DNA from: Ricinus communis
Lineage: Eukaryota > Streptophyta > Magnoliopsida > Malpighiales > Euphorbiaceae
Direction of reading: 5' to 3'
Assembly: GCF_019578655.1 (NCBI RefSeq)
Contig: NC_063258.1
Location: 11,288,802-11,352,801, forward strand
DNA: 64,000 nucleotides
Positions 34,555-46,009 of this stretch are shown here, piece by piece. A program made the translations under genes and the position numbers. Below the pieces are notes generated by a model. That model was not told the DNA's origin. It saw only the letters and a program-made list of their open reading frames with translations, and ran no database searches. Positions within the stretch are counted from its first letter, which is position 1; every line of letters starts with the position of its first letter.

Positions 34555-35691
34555 CTAAAAAGTCACTTGTTTCTTTAACAGATTAGTCAATGGCTTTGCT
34601 AAAATGGAGAAGTTCTTCATGAATCTTCTATAGTACCCAGCCAATCCCAGAAAACTACGAACTTCTGAAATATTTCTTGGTGATTCCCACTCCTGAATAG
34701 CCTTCACCTTAGATGGGTCCGGTTGAACACCTTGTGCAGATATAATATGCCCCAAAAATGCAATGTTATTCATCCATAACTCACATTTACTGAACTTACC
34801 ATATAACTGTTTTTCTCTCAAAGTTTGTAATACTGTTCTTAAATGATGTTCATGGTCTTCAGAATTTCTAGAGTATATCAGAATATCATCAATGAAGACT
34901 ATCACAAATTGATCAAGATACGGTTGAAAAATATTATTCATCAAAGACATGAATGCTGCAGGTGCATTGGTCAAACCAAATGGCATAACAACAAACTCAT
35001 AATGACCATATCGTGTCTGAAATGTCGTTTTAGGTATAGAAGTCTCTCTAACCTTTAATTGCCAATACCCAGATCTCAAATCAATTTTGGAGAATACAAC
35101 TGCCCCTTTGAGTTGATCAAGCAAATCATCAATGCGAGGTAAAGGATATTTGTTCTTGATAGTAACTTGGTTCAACTTCCTATAATCAATGCAAAGTCTC
35201 ATACTTCCATCCTTTTTCTTCACAAACAACACTCGAGCTCCCCACGGTGATATACTAGGTCGAATATAACCTTTCTCCAATAAATCCTCAAGTTGCTTTT
35301 TCAATTCCTGTAATTCTGCCGGTGCCATTCTGTAAGGTGCTATAGAAATAGGAGCAACTCCTGGAATAGTTTCAATTTCAAAATCCACTTCTCGTTGAGG
35401 TGGCAATCCAGGTAATTCTTCTAGAAATACATCTAGGAATTCTTTGACTATTGGTACCTCTGAAACCCCTGGACTAACAATTCCGGTGTCTACCACATTC
35501 ACAAGATAAGCATCACACCCAAATTTCATTAAATGAAAAGCAGTAGCAGCAGAAATCAAACATGTAGGTACAATTTTCCTGTCACCCGTGAACACTATTT
35601 TTATTTCCCCATCTACAACCATTTTTACTTCCTTCGTTAAACAGTCAACTATGACATGATTTCTAGATAACCAATCCATTCCCAATATCAC
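34555..35691 (-). pseudogene. Family B reverse transcriptase
   Basis: The longest open frame of the window (378 codons). It starts [17 protein letters not shown] after the protease. It then reads [64 protein letters not shown] (catalytic Asp), [23 protein letters not shown] (the catalytic Asp pair), and the thumb region with [10 protein letters not shown] and [12 protein letters not shown]. All catalytic residues are present. It ends at a stop just after LLKKQVTF, where relatives continue with Trp-Asn. It is a relatively recent copy compared with the RTs at 27341, 27921 and 54140. Confidence 0.95.
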
Positions 35692-36175
35692 ATCAAAATC
35701 TCACAAATTGATCACAATTAGGTCTCACCGACATATTTGTACCACAAATCATCACGAACAAGCCCGAACTACGATTATTCACCATTATTACTCCTCCGGC
35801 AGGCATCGAAACACAAATATCATGTCCTAAAGATTCAATGGCACAATGCATTTTCAATGCAAAATCACATGAAATGAATGAACATGTAGATCCAGGGTCA
35901 ACTAACATATATGCATCATGCCTACAAATAGGAATTATACCAGTTATTATCTCTGGAGAAGTAGTTGCTTCCCTCGTAATAAAGATACACTCTTGCCTGC
36001 GGTAAGGATTGGTTCGCATCTTCAATATGGACATATGCTGCTGTAGCTGCACTTCTACCTCCCCTACCTCTTCCACGACCAGTCGTTGTAGGTACTATAT
36101 TATCCCCAACACTACTTTGTCCTCCTGAATGGTAGGTACTCGATGCTCCTCTACCTACCACACACTCATTGGTAT
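35692..36175 (-). pseudogene. Family B gag end and protease
   Basis: On the minus strand a Gly/Arg-rich linker (GRGRGRGGRSAATAAYVHI, about 36040-36110) leads through a frameshift into ITREATTSPEIITGIIPI and LVDPGSTCSFIS, the aspartic protease active site (D-P-G-S-T). It then reads HDICVSMPAGGVIMVN. It ends in a frameshift at the boundary to the RT frame. All gag upstream of the linker is deleted: at about 36175 the sequence jumps into LTR. Confidence 0.88.
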
Positions 36176-36681
36176 AATTCCAAAACACATAATCATCAAC
36201 AATTTCATATCATTAACCCTAATTTACAACAAAATCAAGCAATTAAAATTACTCACCTTTGTTTTCCTTGATTAAGAAAGCCCAAATCTTTCAAGCTTAA
36301 AAGAAGAATTTGATTTTCACTTACTAAAAGTTTTGTAGAGTTTGATTTGGAAAATCAAAGTTAAAGAAGGAAAGGAGAAAAATGAGAGAGACAAAGAAGA
36401 AAAGGAAATTGGAAAGCATACGTAGATAAGAACAAATGAAAGAGGTGGTATATTGGTGTAGAAATAGGCAAATTACAATTTAATCCTCTTTCTTTCTAAC
36501 TTTCCAATTTAGTCCAAAATCATTACTTTTCAATTAAATCAATATGTAACTAAATAATTTATTTATCTACCACATAATATAATAAAATAGATCATATATA
36601 ATCATGATGCAAATGACATGTTTAATAACATGCTAATGAATATTAATTATTAATAAAAAATAAATAAATTTGGTTGTGACA
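36176..36681 (-). mobile_element. Family B 5' LTR, first ~505 bp only
   Basis: On the minus strand it starts TGTCACAACC at 36681 and is nearly identical to the first ~505 bp of the 3' LTR (downstream copy of its duplication), then breaks directly into the gag linker. So the rest of the 5' LTR, PBS, leader and most of gag were lost in one deletion. The breakpoint (aattccaaaacac) lies close to the left edge of the 297-bp duplication in the partner LTR. Confidence 0.88.
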
Positions 36682-37594
36682 GATAATATGGAACCTCCAT
36701 GAATAAGCTTGAGAAATCTTTTTCAATTGCGGAGCCCTAACACATTGAAATGAACACCGCAAGAACCAATTCAGTTCAACCCTTAAGAAAGGTTAGAAAC
36801 AGATTACTTTGAAAGATGATCAAGAATTAGAATCTAAGCAAAACTAAGTCCCTTAAATGCCAATTCCAAGTACACCACAAAGATAGATCAACTCCTTGAT
36901 AAGTAAGATTTGCATTCAAACAAGAATACAAAGACAAACCAAACAAGCTTTAAGGTAAAAATACCAATTATCATTCAACTTCAACTTAATTCTTACATCG
37001 ATATTCGTACTAGCCTTACATATGCCTTAGAAAATCCTAAATCTTAACTAATAAGGATTTACATCTCATCTAAGATAAAGATAACCTTACTAATAAAAGA
37101 GATAACTTAAACAAAGTCCTAGTTAGGTTAAAATAAATGTGTGGCCGCCCAAAATAAGCCGTAAAATCCTAATTTACATAAGTCATATAGATGGGCCTCA
37201 AAACATAAGCCAAGTTACGCCCAAAGTTTTCATATGCTCCAATTCAGCTTCTCTAGTCTTTTTAAGCCCAATTAAATTCATCCAAGCACAATAAACTGAA
37301 TTAGATTAATTAGCCTTCAACTTAAATCCAATTCTTCAAGCCTTGATATGTCCTTAGCCCAAATGTCTTGGATAAGCTCATTGACTTGCAATTTGAATCG
37401 AACTAGGACTCCTGGTTGAATTCGGATTCCTTTCGTTGCTTGAACTCCTAATATCATTAGGACACCTTGCAAGATCAGGATTCCTAGTTGAGTCAAGACT
37501 TCTTATTGAATTAGAATTCCTTAAGCTAGTAGAATTTGCATCATCAAGACTCCTTGTTGGTGTAGGATTCATTGTGCTAGTTTGGTTCGTATCA
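36682..37594 (-). mobile_element. Family G LTR, nearly complete
   Basis: On the minus strand it opens TGATACGAACCAAACTAGC at 37594, followed by the 15/30-bp minisatellite (to about 37398), the U3 spacer with the GGGCGGCC step (near 37145), R (near 36900-37000) and U5 to 'ggttccatattatc' at 36682. The last few bases, including the expected CA end, were lost or replaced where the family B LTR adjoins. Confidence 0.78.
37398..37594 (-). repeat. 15/30-bp minisatellite
   Basis: On the minus strand the open frame reads repeated RNP/RSP steps (NPTPTRSLDDANSTSLRN-like). The order of variant units matches the tracts at 18838-19005 and 37780-37965. Confidence 0.82.
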
Positions 37595-37975
37595 TAAGTT
37601 AGGCCCAAAGTCTTCTTATGCCAATTCAACTTCATTGCTATTTTTATGCCCGATTAGATTCATTCAAGCCCAATAAGCTAAATTAGTTTAATGAGCCTTG
37701 AACTTAAATCAATTCTTCAAGCCTTGATGTTTCATTAGCCCAAATGTGTTGGATAAGCTCATTAACTTGTAATTTGAATCGAACCAGGACTGTTAGTTGA
37801 ATTAGGATTCCTTTCGTTACTTGAACTCCTAATATCATCAGGATCCTTGCTGGATTATGATTCCTAGTTGAGTCAGGACTCCTTATTGGTTTAGGATTCC
37901 TTGAGTTATTAGGACTTACATCATTAAGACTCCTTATTGGAGTAGGATTAATTGTGCTAGTTTGCTTCGTATTAA
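37595..37975 (-). mobile_element. Second copy of family G U3 (tandem partial LTR)
   Basis: It repeats the stretch 37212-37594 with a step of about 384 bp: 'aagttaggcccaaagt' (37597) versus 'aagttacgcccaaagt' (37213), then the same minisatellite (37780-37965) and the start 'ctagtttgcttcgta'. It then joins R1 at about 37976. Confidence 0.8.
37780..37965 (-). repeat. 15/30-bp minisatellite, duplicated copy
   Basis: Second tract of the tandem U3 copy, with the same unit order as 37398-37594 and point differences. Confidence 0.82.
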
Positions 37976-38611
37976 AAGAACTTGCGATTTCTTTCCTTAT
38001 CAAATCTGAAATCCTATCTATGTTCTCATTTGTTCTTTTCTTTTATTCTTTTATATCTAATCTATGTCTTGTATGATGCTTTGGTTTATTTAGCGAGCAT
38101 AAACATGAGTGTTGAGTTAAAGCGCATGGAAGCGACAATCATAGAAACCGATCCTAATGACATAAGGATATCATTCTTCGAATGATCGTGGAAGAATCTT
38201 TTAGAGGAAAGAGAGAATGTGAGAATCGAGACATACCCAAATACTCTGATTCATGATTTGCACCATTAAGATCTCCATCATTCCTTATTCCTCTAGGCAC
38301 GAGGGCTCCTAATGACATAAGGATTGATATAAGGAATCATGGGAATGCAATTAAAAAGCTTGACGAGTGGCATTAGGGATTAACTTCATGATCAAGTAGG
38401 ACGAGACATAAACCCATGCACATAAAGGAGAAACCATGTTGTTTTCAATAAATCCATGCATAATACAAGTGACAATGTGAGCATTTTGATGTTTGGGATG
38501 CTTATAATGAAGTAGTTTGGATCAGAGTGTTATTAGGTACGCCCAAGTGAATTGTCCCTTGTTTTTGTTAAGTTGGATCATAAAATTTTGGATAACAAGA
38601 GTGGTTAACTA
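37976..38611 (+). repeat. R1 repeat segment
   Basis: It runs from 'gaacttgcgatttctttcct' to 'taaaattttggataacaaga', covering the EERGNDENRG-like segment with several deletions. Confidence 0.85.
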
Positions 38612-38923
38612 GTCCTTACAGCAATCCTTGTGTCATCAGGAGTCCTCGTGCTGTGAGAAACAATGAATAATGGAGATCCTATAATTTATGAACCAGCTTA
38701 ACGAAAATAAGGGGAAATTCATGTGGGCGTACCTAATAACACTCCAAACCAAATTGCTTAATTATATGCATCCCAAAGACCAAAAAGCTCGCATTCCTGA
38801 TTATATTATGCTTGGATTCATTAATAACATTATGATTTCTCCCTTACACGTGTAGATTTATGTGTCATCGTCAAGCTTATCAATTGCGTTTCTATGATTT
38901 TTTACACCAATCCTTGTGTCATC
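38612..38923 (-). repeat. R1 repeat segment, flipped
   Basis: After a short scrambled join ('gtggttaactagtcctta') the array continues inverted, with two partial copies, and stops at 'ccttgtgtcatc', where the next structure begins. Confidence 0.8.
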
Positions 38924-39530
38924 ATGTGATAAGAAACCTCCGAGGATTGAAACCACGAACCCTCTGGTTATGTGAACCCATGATTTACAAGCTAGAAAAC
39001 CCTTTGACAATTCAATATACCCGGCCAAGGAAGCTAAGAACAAATTGAAAAGGATGATCTTTAGATTAGAACCTAAATGAAACTAAGGCCTTTAAACCCA
39101 ATCTATGAACGTCACAAAGGATAGATCAATTCCTTTGATAAGTTTGTTTGCATTCACTTAAGAACACAAGGTTCAAAGCAACAACTTTGAAAACAAAAAC
39201 ACTTGAAATATTATTGATGAAAACTAAATTTGAATGATAATTGATTATTAAACCTAAAAGCTGGTTTGCTTTTGTCATTATGTTCTTGCGTAGAATGCAT
39301 GCTTAAGAAACATTCAAGTAGATTGATCATCTTCTTATAGAGTGTTTTGAAATTGGGATTTAGAAGAAAGTTTTTTAAATTCTAATTCTTGATCATCTTT
39401 CTAAATAATCTGTTTTCTAACCTTTCTTAGGGTTGAACCGAATTGGTTCTTAGGGTGTTCATATTAATGTATTGGGGTCCGCAATTCAAAAGAGGTTCTC
39501 AAGCTTATTCATGGAGGTTCCATATCACCA
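38924..39530. mobile_element. Inverted pair of G-type LTR ends (fold-back structure)
   Basis: The left half (to about 39230) is an R/U5 end in minus orientation beginning TGTGATAAGAAACCTCC. The right half is a related but different R/U5 end in plus orientation closing GGAGGTTCCATATCACCA. The right half resembles 36682-36960 in complement. The pair is flanked by a 9-bp direct repeat tgtgtcatc (38915-38923 and 39531-39539), and R1 continues on both sides. No coding sequence. Confidence 0.65.
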
Positions 39531-39539
39531 TGTGTCATC

Positions 39540-39755
39540 GTGCCTAGAAGAATAACAAATAATGCAGAACCCAATGGTGCAAATCTTGAATCAAAATCTT
39601 TATTTATGCTTCGATTCTCATTGTTTCCTCTTTCCTCTAAGAGATTCGTCTACGATCATTCTAATAATGATATTACTCGATTAACTAATTTTCTTTTTTG
39701 CATTCATCTAAGCATTGGATTGGTGTCCACGATTGCCGCTTCAACATGCATTCAT
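39540..39755 (-). repeat. R1 repeat segment
   Basis: Inverted R1 resuming from 'gtgcctagaagaataac' and ending in mid-unit at the next flip. Confidence 0.82.
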
Positions 39756-40340
39756 TTAGGCACACCCAAATATTCTGATTCAAGATTTGCACCATTGGGA
39801 TCTCTATCATTCCTTATTTCTCTATGCATGAGGACTCTTGATGACACAAGAATTTGCATAAGGAATCATGGTAATGCAATTGACAAGCTTGATCAGTGGT
39901 ATTAGGCTTAGCTTGATGATCAAGCAGGACGAGACATAAATCCATGTGCATAAAGGAGAAATCATGTTGTTTTCAATAAATCTAAGTGTAATACAAGCGA
40001 GAATGTGAGGATTTTGATGTGTGGAATGAAGTAATTTGGGTCGGAGTGTTAATAGGTACGCCCACGTAAATTTTTCCCTATTTTTGTTAAGCTGGCTCAT
40101 AAAATTTGGGACCATGAAAGTTATTGACCAATCAACTCCTCTCTCGTTCTTTATTTATTTATAATTTAGCTTCTAGTTTCTTCTTGTTTTAGAAAAAGGG
40201 TTTTTGCCCTATAAAAACTATATGCATCCGAATACTTAAGGCTAGTGAGTATATTATTTTAGTTTTCTATCATATGGGCGATCAAGTTATGGGTACTTTC
40301 AAGAACTTTGTGGACTTATGAAGACCTGCATTAGCGAACT
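39756..40340 (+). repeat. R1 repeat segment, flipped
   Basis: Plus R1 from 'ggcacacccaaatattctga' through 'aaaatttgggaccatga', a TATA-like 'ccctataaaaactatatg' (about 40208) and the U5-like block, ending at 'gcattagcgaact'. Confidence 0.85.
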
Positions 40341-40690
40341 GTTAAGAACCTTTAGGAATAGAATATATAAACTCTAATAGTTATGAACAAGTATATCACT
40401 AACCTAGAAACCCACTAACAAATTGAATTAAATCGTAGGATCACTGTAGATTAGATTATAAAGTTGATAAATAGAATTAGAACCTAAAGAAAGCTAAGTT
40501 CTTTAAACCCTAATCCTAGCACGCCACAAAGATAGATCAAATATTTGATAAGCATTAAATGCATTCAAAAAGAATACAAGAATTCAAGCAAAGGTTGCTA
40601 AAATAATGAAATATCATTAATAATCAAAACTTAATGTAACATACGGCTTGGTTGAAGTTAAATAGACTTGAAACAAACCCTAGAAGACTT
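40341..40690 (-). mobile_element. Family F LTR fragment
   Basis: Nearly the same sequence as 55093-55440 ('gttaagaacctttag', 'gtatatcactaacctag', 'agcacgccacaaagatag'), in both cases directly after the R1 phrase 'gcattagcgaact/gcattagcaaact'. It is an R/U5-type end truncated on the right. Confidence 0.75.
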
Positions 40691-40777
40691 GTTGATAAAG
40701 TATTCATATAATTCTCTGAATTATCATAGGCAAATCTTTTAGAGGAAAGATGGAAGGGCGAGAATCAATACATGCCT
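40691..40777 (+). repeat. R1 repeat fragment
   Basis: Short R1 piece ('ttttagaggaaagatggaag', 'gcgagaatcaatacatgcct') ending in the target duplication tgcct (40773-40777). Confidence 0.8.
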
Positions 40778-41956
40778 TGTAACACCCCAATCACATGCTA
40801 ACCAATAAACATTAGCCAGGAAGCATACAAGCGTCGTAGAATATATACTACAGGTAGATAGGTCAATATGTAGGTTGTTAAGAATCCAGACACAAGGTTA
40901 TTAACATATAAACATATGATTATACTTAAACATCATTTAACAAGTATTACAAACATCTTCTTATGCCTTATAAGGCATACTTCCATATATATCACATAAC
41001 TGCATACAAAAATGCATCGGGAGGAGACTTCACAAACCGGCCCAACTTGAGAGCGCTAAAAGTCGGACTTCGCATACAACCAACGGATGCACTACTATTT
41101 ACAAACCTGAAAAGAAAAATTTTGGAGAAGGGTGAGCCTCCAGCTCAGTAAATAAATAATCAACATAATCTATACCACATACACTTAATACAATTTCCAC
41201 CCAATCACATAACTTTCCATGATATTCATAGTTTAGGTATAAAGTCATACCATTCTACTCAAGTCATTACAACCATCATAGAACAAATACAATTCAACAA
41301 TTATGGTTAGTTCTCACGGCTTGTGGATCCCCTTTAATGTGCTGCTCCGCCTCATCCTCACATATCACACACGTAAGCTGCTCCGCCTCATCTCACATTA
41401 TACACTTTTATAGCCTCTCTAGGCTTTAGCCTCCCAAGGCTATATATATATATCTTTTTTTTTCATAAGGGAATCCACCATTCACATGCACATATGCACT
41501 TAACATCACAATTCAATCATTTCACTTATATCATATTTCAGCAATAACAATTGTTCCACTCAACACCAATCATTTCCATCTCAGTCATTCAAACATAAAC
41601 AATATTAAGCAAACGCAACCATTTCGCGAACATTTGATTAAATATATGAACATAGAAAATATTAACTATTTACTTACTCAAAATATACTTATTCCTTTAG
41701 CATATAAGAACCTCCTTTCTCCACAACTTCCTTTCCGTGCCTTTGAGTACTGTCAACACATTCATCAATTCACATTTCATGCATATTACAAATATTCATG
41801 TAAATGCGAGTTCTAATGCATTACAAGATCATCCCCTCTCTAATTCATAGGTCTAACTCTTCCTCTAAGACTCTCAATTACTGTTTTAATATCCTATAAA
41901 CATTTCCCATCTAGTTAAATACCAATTTAACTCAAATTAACATCAATAAATTGCAT

Positions 41957-42110
41957 AAAGGTTTCATCAGGCCAAGTACTTCACCTTGGGGAGCACCAGT
42001 TCTGTTTGTGAAGAAAAAGGATGGTAGTATGCGATTATGTATTGATTATAGGCAATTGAATAGGATTACAGTGAAGAATAAATATCCATTGCCGAGAATT
42101 GATGATTTGC
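41957..42110 (+). pseudogene. RT fragment, about 51 codons, uninterrupted
   Basis: It reads [18 protein letters not shown], then [18 protein letters not shown], then [15 protein letters not shown] with no stop or frameshift. It is the finger/palm start of a chromovirus RT, the same region as 28330-28500. Its sense is opposite to the LTR that contains it, and it runs directly into the complement of the PBS. Confidence 0.92.
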
Positions 42111-42120
42111 TCTGATACCA
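42109..42120 (-). other. Primer-binding site, initiator tRNA-Met type
   Basis: The minus strand reads TGGTATCAGAGC, a perfect plant Met-type PBS, preceded by TTTTAG. It is adjacent to antisense RT and not to a gag leader. Confidence 0.85.
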
Positions 42121-42176
42121 CTAAAATGTAAATGCACATAACATGGATGATGAGAAAATGCAGGCGTTACATGCCT

Positions 42177-42312
42177 AGATATTCTTATTCATGAGATGCA
42201 CCATTGGGATCTCCATCATTCCTTGCTCCTCTAAGGACAAGGACTCCTGATTACACTAGGATTGGCAAGCGCAATTGACAAGCTTGACTGGTGGCATTGG
42301 GGATTACGTAGA
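42177..42312 (+). repeat. R1 repeat fragment
   Basis: It continues the unit interrupted by the element at 40778 ('gatctccatcattccttgct', 'aggactcctgattacacta') to 'ggcattggggattacgtaga', where the next solo LTR starts. Confidence 0.82.
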
Positions 42313-44396
42313 TGTCACACCTCATCTCATGTAGCCCAGGATGGATATTTAAAAGTAAATGCTTTCTAAAATCTTTTTAGTTTAGTTGAATTATAACATG
42401 CTTACATATGTCTATGCAATAATGTATTTCAAAATCATAATTATGAAAAATAGATAATTTTTTTAATATGATGTTTCATTACAATGACCATAACTAGAAA
42501 TGCTTTTATTAATAATTATTAAATAAGTTAATATATAAAGTTTGCCTTTAAACATTAACTTTATAACATAGCCTTTTACATGTACATAACCACCATGGTA
42601 TGAAACAAGGTTAGATACAAGTTACAATGAGTATATATATGACTCCTCATATGAGAAATTCTAGCCTACCTTACTCTCACCTTTAATCACACTTACTAGC
42701 TCAACCACCCACTATCAAGCCTTGCTTCCTGAATAAAATTTATGAAAAGAGTAGAATGAATATAAAAATACTCAAGGAATAGATATACAAGCAGAAAATA
42801 ATTTAGATAATCAGAAGCGTAAGAAAATCATATAATTATACAAAATATATAACATTGTGAATCAAACTCTCGAGGCAATTAATCTTTGTTAAGCAAGAAA
42901 ACACCACTGCAGAAACTGTTCTAACACTCATACAAAATAGCAATAATAATTATCAACATTATATACTTTAAATGGTATAAAAAGTCTCATAGATTTTAAC
43001 CATCCTCACAACGATTATTACCAATCAACCATCACGCAAAATCCCACTCTATGCACACTTGATGGCTAACCCTTCCTCTATATTAGCATGCTCCGACCCT
43101 TTTCCCTTCACCGGATTGCAATCAAGTGCCCTGTTGTCTAATGCACATTAACAAACACAAACAAATCACATGTGCATATATCAATCTTAACACATTTCAA
43201 ACACATCATGGCGAGGATGGATTTCTTGAAAACAAAGTGCACTTTCACTCGCTCAAAGGCATTAGATGAATGCTCTTTTTAACATTAAAATAAAACTATA
43301 CCAGACTGCCCCATAATTGTGAAAATAAGTAATATGCAATCGATGAAATTAAGATTATCAATGTTTGTGCTCATCAAGAAAAAGCCAAGATCTTTAATTA
43401 ACATTATATATTGATTAATTAGGCAAACTAAAAGCTAAAATATTCTTGTAGTTGAATTGCAAAATCATCACATTTAAAATCCAACACAAACAACCTACTT
43501 TTGTTAATTATACTTCAAATTTGTAAAACCAATTGAATATATTTTGAAATAAGTACTAATCTAAAATTGAATAAGCTTAAAATAACAACTTTAAGCTTTC
43601 AAATCAAAGAAATCAACTTTGCAAGGGCTTGATATCTACTCACCGAAAGTGGTCTTTAGTCATACCCAACAAGCTCCACAAAATATCTACCTTGCACTTG
43701 CATTTTCCTTGCCTTTTTCAACACCTAATTCATAAATTTCACTTAGAATTCAATAAAATAATAAGCCTTTACATTAAACACACTTCAATACTAAAGTTTC
43801 CTATACATCAAGCCATGCCTAATTTGGAGTTTTCTAGCTCAAGATATGAAATGAATAGTGAGGCTAAAAAATTAGAAAAATCCAACCCAAGAATACAACT
43901 CCCCAATCCTAACTCAAATCAATCAAAACTCTGATAATACTTACTAAATAAAGCCTTTGTAGATGAAGATTATGGCCAACAAAGTGCTTAAACCTTAAAA
44001 TTCCTCTTGGAAAAAAATTAGACCAGATTGTTTAATGAAGAAACTCTCTCAATTTCTTTCTTTTCTTTTCTTATGTTAAGTGTGTGTGTGTGTGTGTGTG
44101 AACATATATGCATATGGAGACTTAGTAGTAGAGAGTGGATGATTCTAGATAAAGTATAGAATAGTATTAGTTGTAAATATCCCCTTAGGTCCTTAATGAA
44201 TTATTCATATTACTTATGAACCCTATAACTTTTACTCTTTCATCCTAATTCAATCCACCATCTTTCTTTCATTTCATTTAATACCTACTATTATTTATTA
44301 TTAAACACACTTTAGTACTACCTTAATTCAATTAAGATACTATATGAAAATGCAATGCTAAAAGGATGACTACATACTTAGAGTACGGGTGTGACA
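42313..44396 (-). mobile_element. Family E solo LTR
   Basis: It starts TGTCACACCTC and ends GGGTGTGACA (2084 bp). Orientation is minus, because at 52270-52319 the same end sequence (atacgggtgtgaca) adjoins the PPT of a minus-strand pol. Flanks gtaga (42308-42312) and ataaa (44397-44401) match at three of five bases, with two G-to-A differences; R1 continues on both sides, so a decayed TSD is plausible. It holds a (GT)n run at 44079-44100. Open frames inside are short and unrecognised. Confidence 0.8.
44079..44100. repeat. (GT)n microsatellite
   Basis: About eleven GT units within the family E LTR. Confidence 0.95.
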
Positions 44397-45261
44397 ATAA
44401 ATGATCAAGCAAGATGAGATGTAATTCCACGTGTGTAAGGGAGAAGTCTAATAGAAACGAGAATGCAAGCTTTTTTATGTTTAGGATGCATATGATGAAG
44501 TAATTTAGGTCAAAGTGTTTTTAGATAGTCCCACTAGAATTTACCCTTTTTTTGTAAGTTGGCTCATAAAATTTGGGACTACGAGAGTTATTGCCCCATC
44601 AATTCCTCTATCGTTCTTAATTTGACTCTAGTTTATTTATCTTTCATTCTTTATTTATTAATATTTAGCTTCTAGTTTCTTCTTTTTATGGAATGAGGGC
44701 TTTCGCACTATAAAAACTGCATGGAATCGAATACTTAAGGCCAACAAGCATATTATTTCAGTTTTCTACCGTGTGAGAAAACAAGTTATTGGTTCTTTCA
44801 AGAACTTTGTGGACTTATCAACACTCGCGCTAGCAAGCATAGACTTATCATTTACGTCCTTCCTTTGTCTTGTGTTCTTTGTCTGCCTTTATGTTTAAAT
44901 CAACTAGATTTGATCCTTATGCTTAGCCTTACCGGATCTAAAATCTTGGCTATATTCTCATTTTGTTTGTTTCTTTTATGTCTTTCTTCTTAATTTCTAT
45001 TTAGTATGATGGTTTGGGTTTATTTGGGGAATGAATATGAATGTTGAGTGAAAGCACGTGAAAAGCAACAATCATAGGCACTGATCCCATACTTCGATGA
45101 ATGCAGAGAAATAATATTAGTTGATCATGTATTGATATCAGTCTCCAAATGATCACGGAAAAATCTTTTAGCGAAAAGAGGGAATGATGAGAATCGAGGC
45201 ACTCTGAAATATTCTGATTCAGGATTTGCAGCATTAGGATCTTCATCCTTCCTTGTTCCTC
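44397..45261 (+). repeat. R1 repeat segment, nearly a monomer
   Basis: It runs from 'atgatcaagcaagatgagat' past a TATA-like 'cactataaaaactgcatgg' (about 44706), the U5-like block and 'ttagttgatcatgtattg' to 'ccttccttgttcctctaag'. Confidence 0.87.
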
Positions 45262-45600
45262 TAAGGAAAGAAATGAGAACATAGCTAGGATTTCAAATCC
45301 GATTCTCTTCCATGGCTAAGAATAAGGATCAAATCGAATTGATTTAAACTCATGGGTAGAGAAAGAACATAAAAGAAAGGAAGGATGTCAGCAATAAGAC
45401 TAGGTTCGCTAGTGTAAGTCTTCATAAGTCCGCAAAGGTCTTGAAAGAACCCATAACTTATTTCTCTGCAAGGTGGAAAACTAAAATAATATGCTCACTG
45501 GCCTCAAATATTCAGATGCATGCAGTTTTCATAGTGCAAAAGCCCTCATTCCATAAGAAGAAGAAATTAAAAGCTAAATATGAATAAATAAATAAAGAGA
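45262..45600 (-). repeat. R1 repeat segment, flipped
   Basis: Inverted R1 from 'gaaatgagaacatagctagg' to 'gaataaataaataaagag', where a family A LTR scrap follows. Confidence 0.85.
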
Positions 45601-45771
45601 TGGATTCTGGACCGTAATTGCACATATTTCCCTCAATTACTAATAATGTCCCTCGATAATGACCTAAAACGTGAGAGGAAGCAAAACACAGGTGATTGTG
45701 GCATAAAACAAGATAACTATGCACAAAATGTATACAATTGGGCATATAATATGTATAAAATGATGCACATC
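45601..45771 (-). mobile_element. Family A LTR scrap (U3 start)
   Basis: On the minus strand it starts TGATGTGCATCATTTTATAC at 45771, matching the family A start pattern, and includes the 'caggtgatt' and 'ataaaacaagata' steps seen at 895-960 and 6670-6740. The rest of the LTR is missing. Confidence 0.7.
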
Positions 45772-46009
45772 AATTTGTAATTGTGAACCTCTATTTGATT
45801 CTCTAACATAAACATCATCAACAATCAAGAATTGAATTTTTCTATTCAAAGGTTGTAGTCTTTTTCTTTGTGTTCTTCATGTTTATAAAAGAAAAGTTAT
45901 TTTCTTTTTTTCAACTTAAATCCTCAATTATAAATTGTAACCTTAATTTCCATGAGATATGAAATGTTTAAGAGCTTTTCTTGCGCTACTGGTGTGCTTA
46001 TCCAAAGAA
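45772..46009. other. Unassigned AT-rich sequence
   Basis: I see no match to the families of this window and no coding potential. Confidence 0.4.

Larger units (their letters stand above)
40778..42171 (-). mobile_element. Chromovirus-type LTR deletion derivative with PBS and inverted RT scrap
   Basis: Exact 5-bp duplications tgcct (40773-40777, 42172-42176) bound an element with termini TGTAACACC and GGCGTTACA. Read on the minus strand: 45 bp from an LTR start (TGTAACGCC) to a TTTACA that could be an LTR end, then TTTTAG, then an initiator-Met-type PBS TGGTATCAGAGC (complement of 42109-42120), then an RT fragment in antisense, then about 1.18 kb of LTR-like sequence ending GGGGTGTTACA. It is too short for an autonomous element, but the TSD shows that a 5-bp-duplicating integration once happened here. 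Confidence 0.8.

Noticed and set aside
42109..42120. gctctgatacca read as part of a tRNA gene
   Set aside because: Only the PBS-complement dozen bases match; no cloverleaf arms around it.
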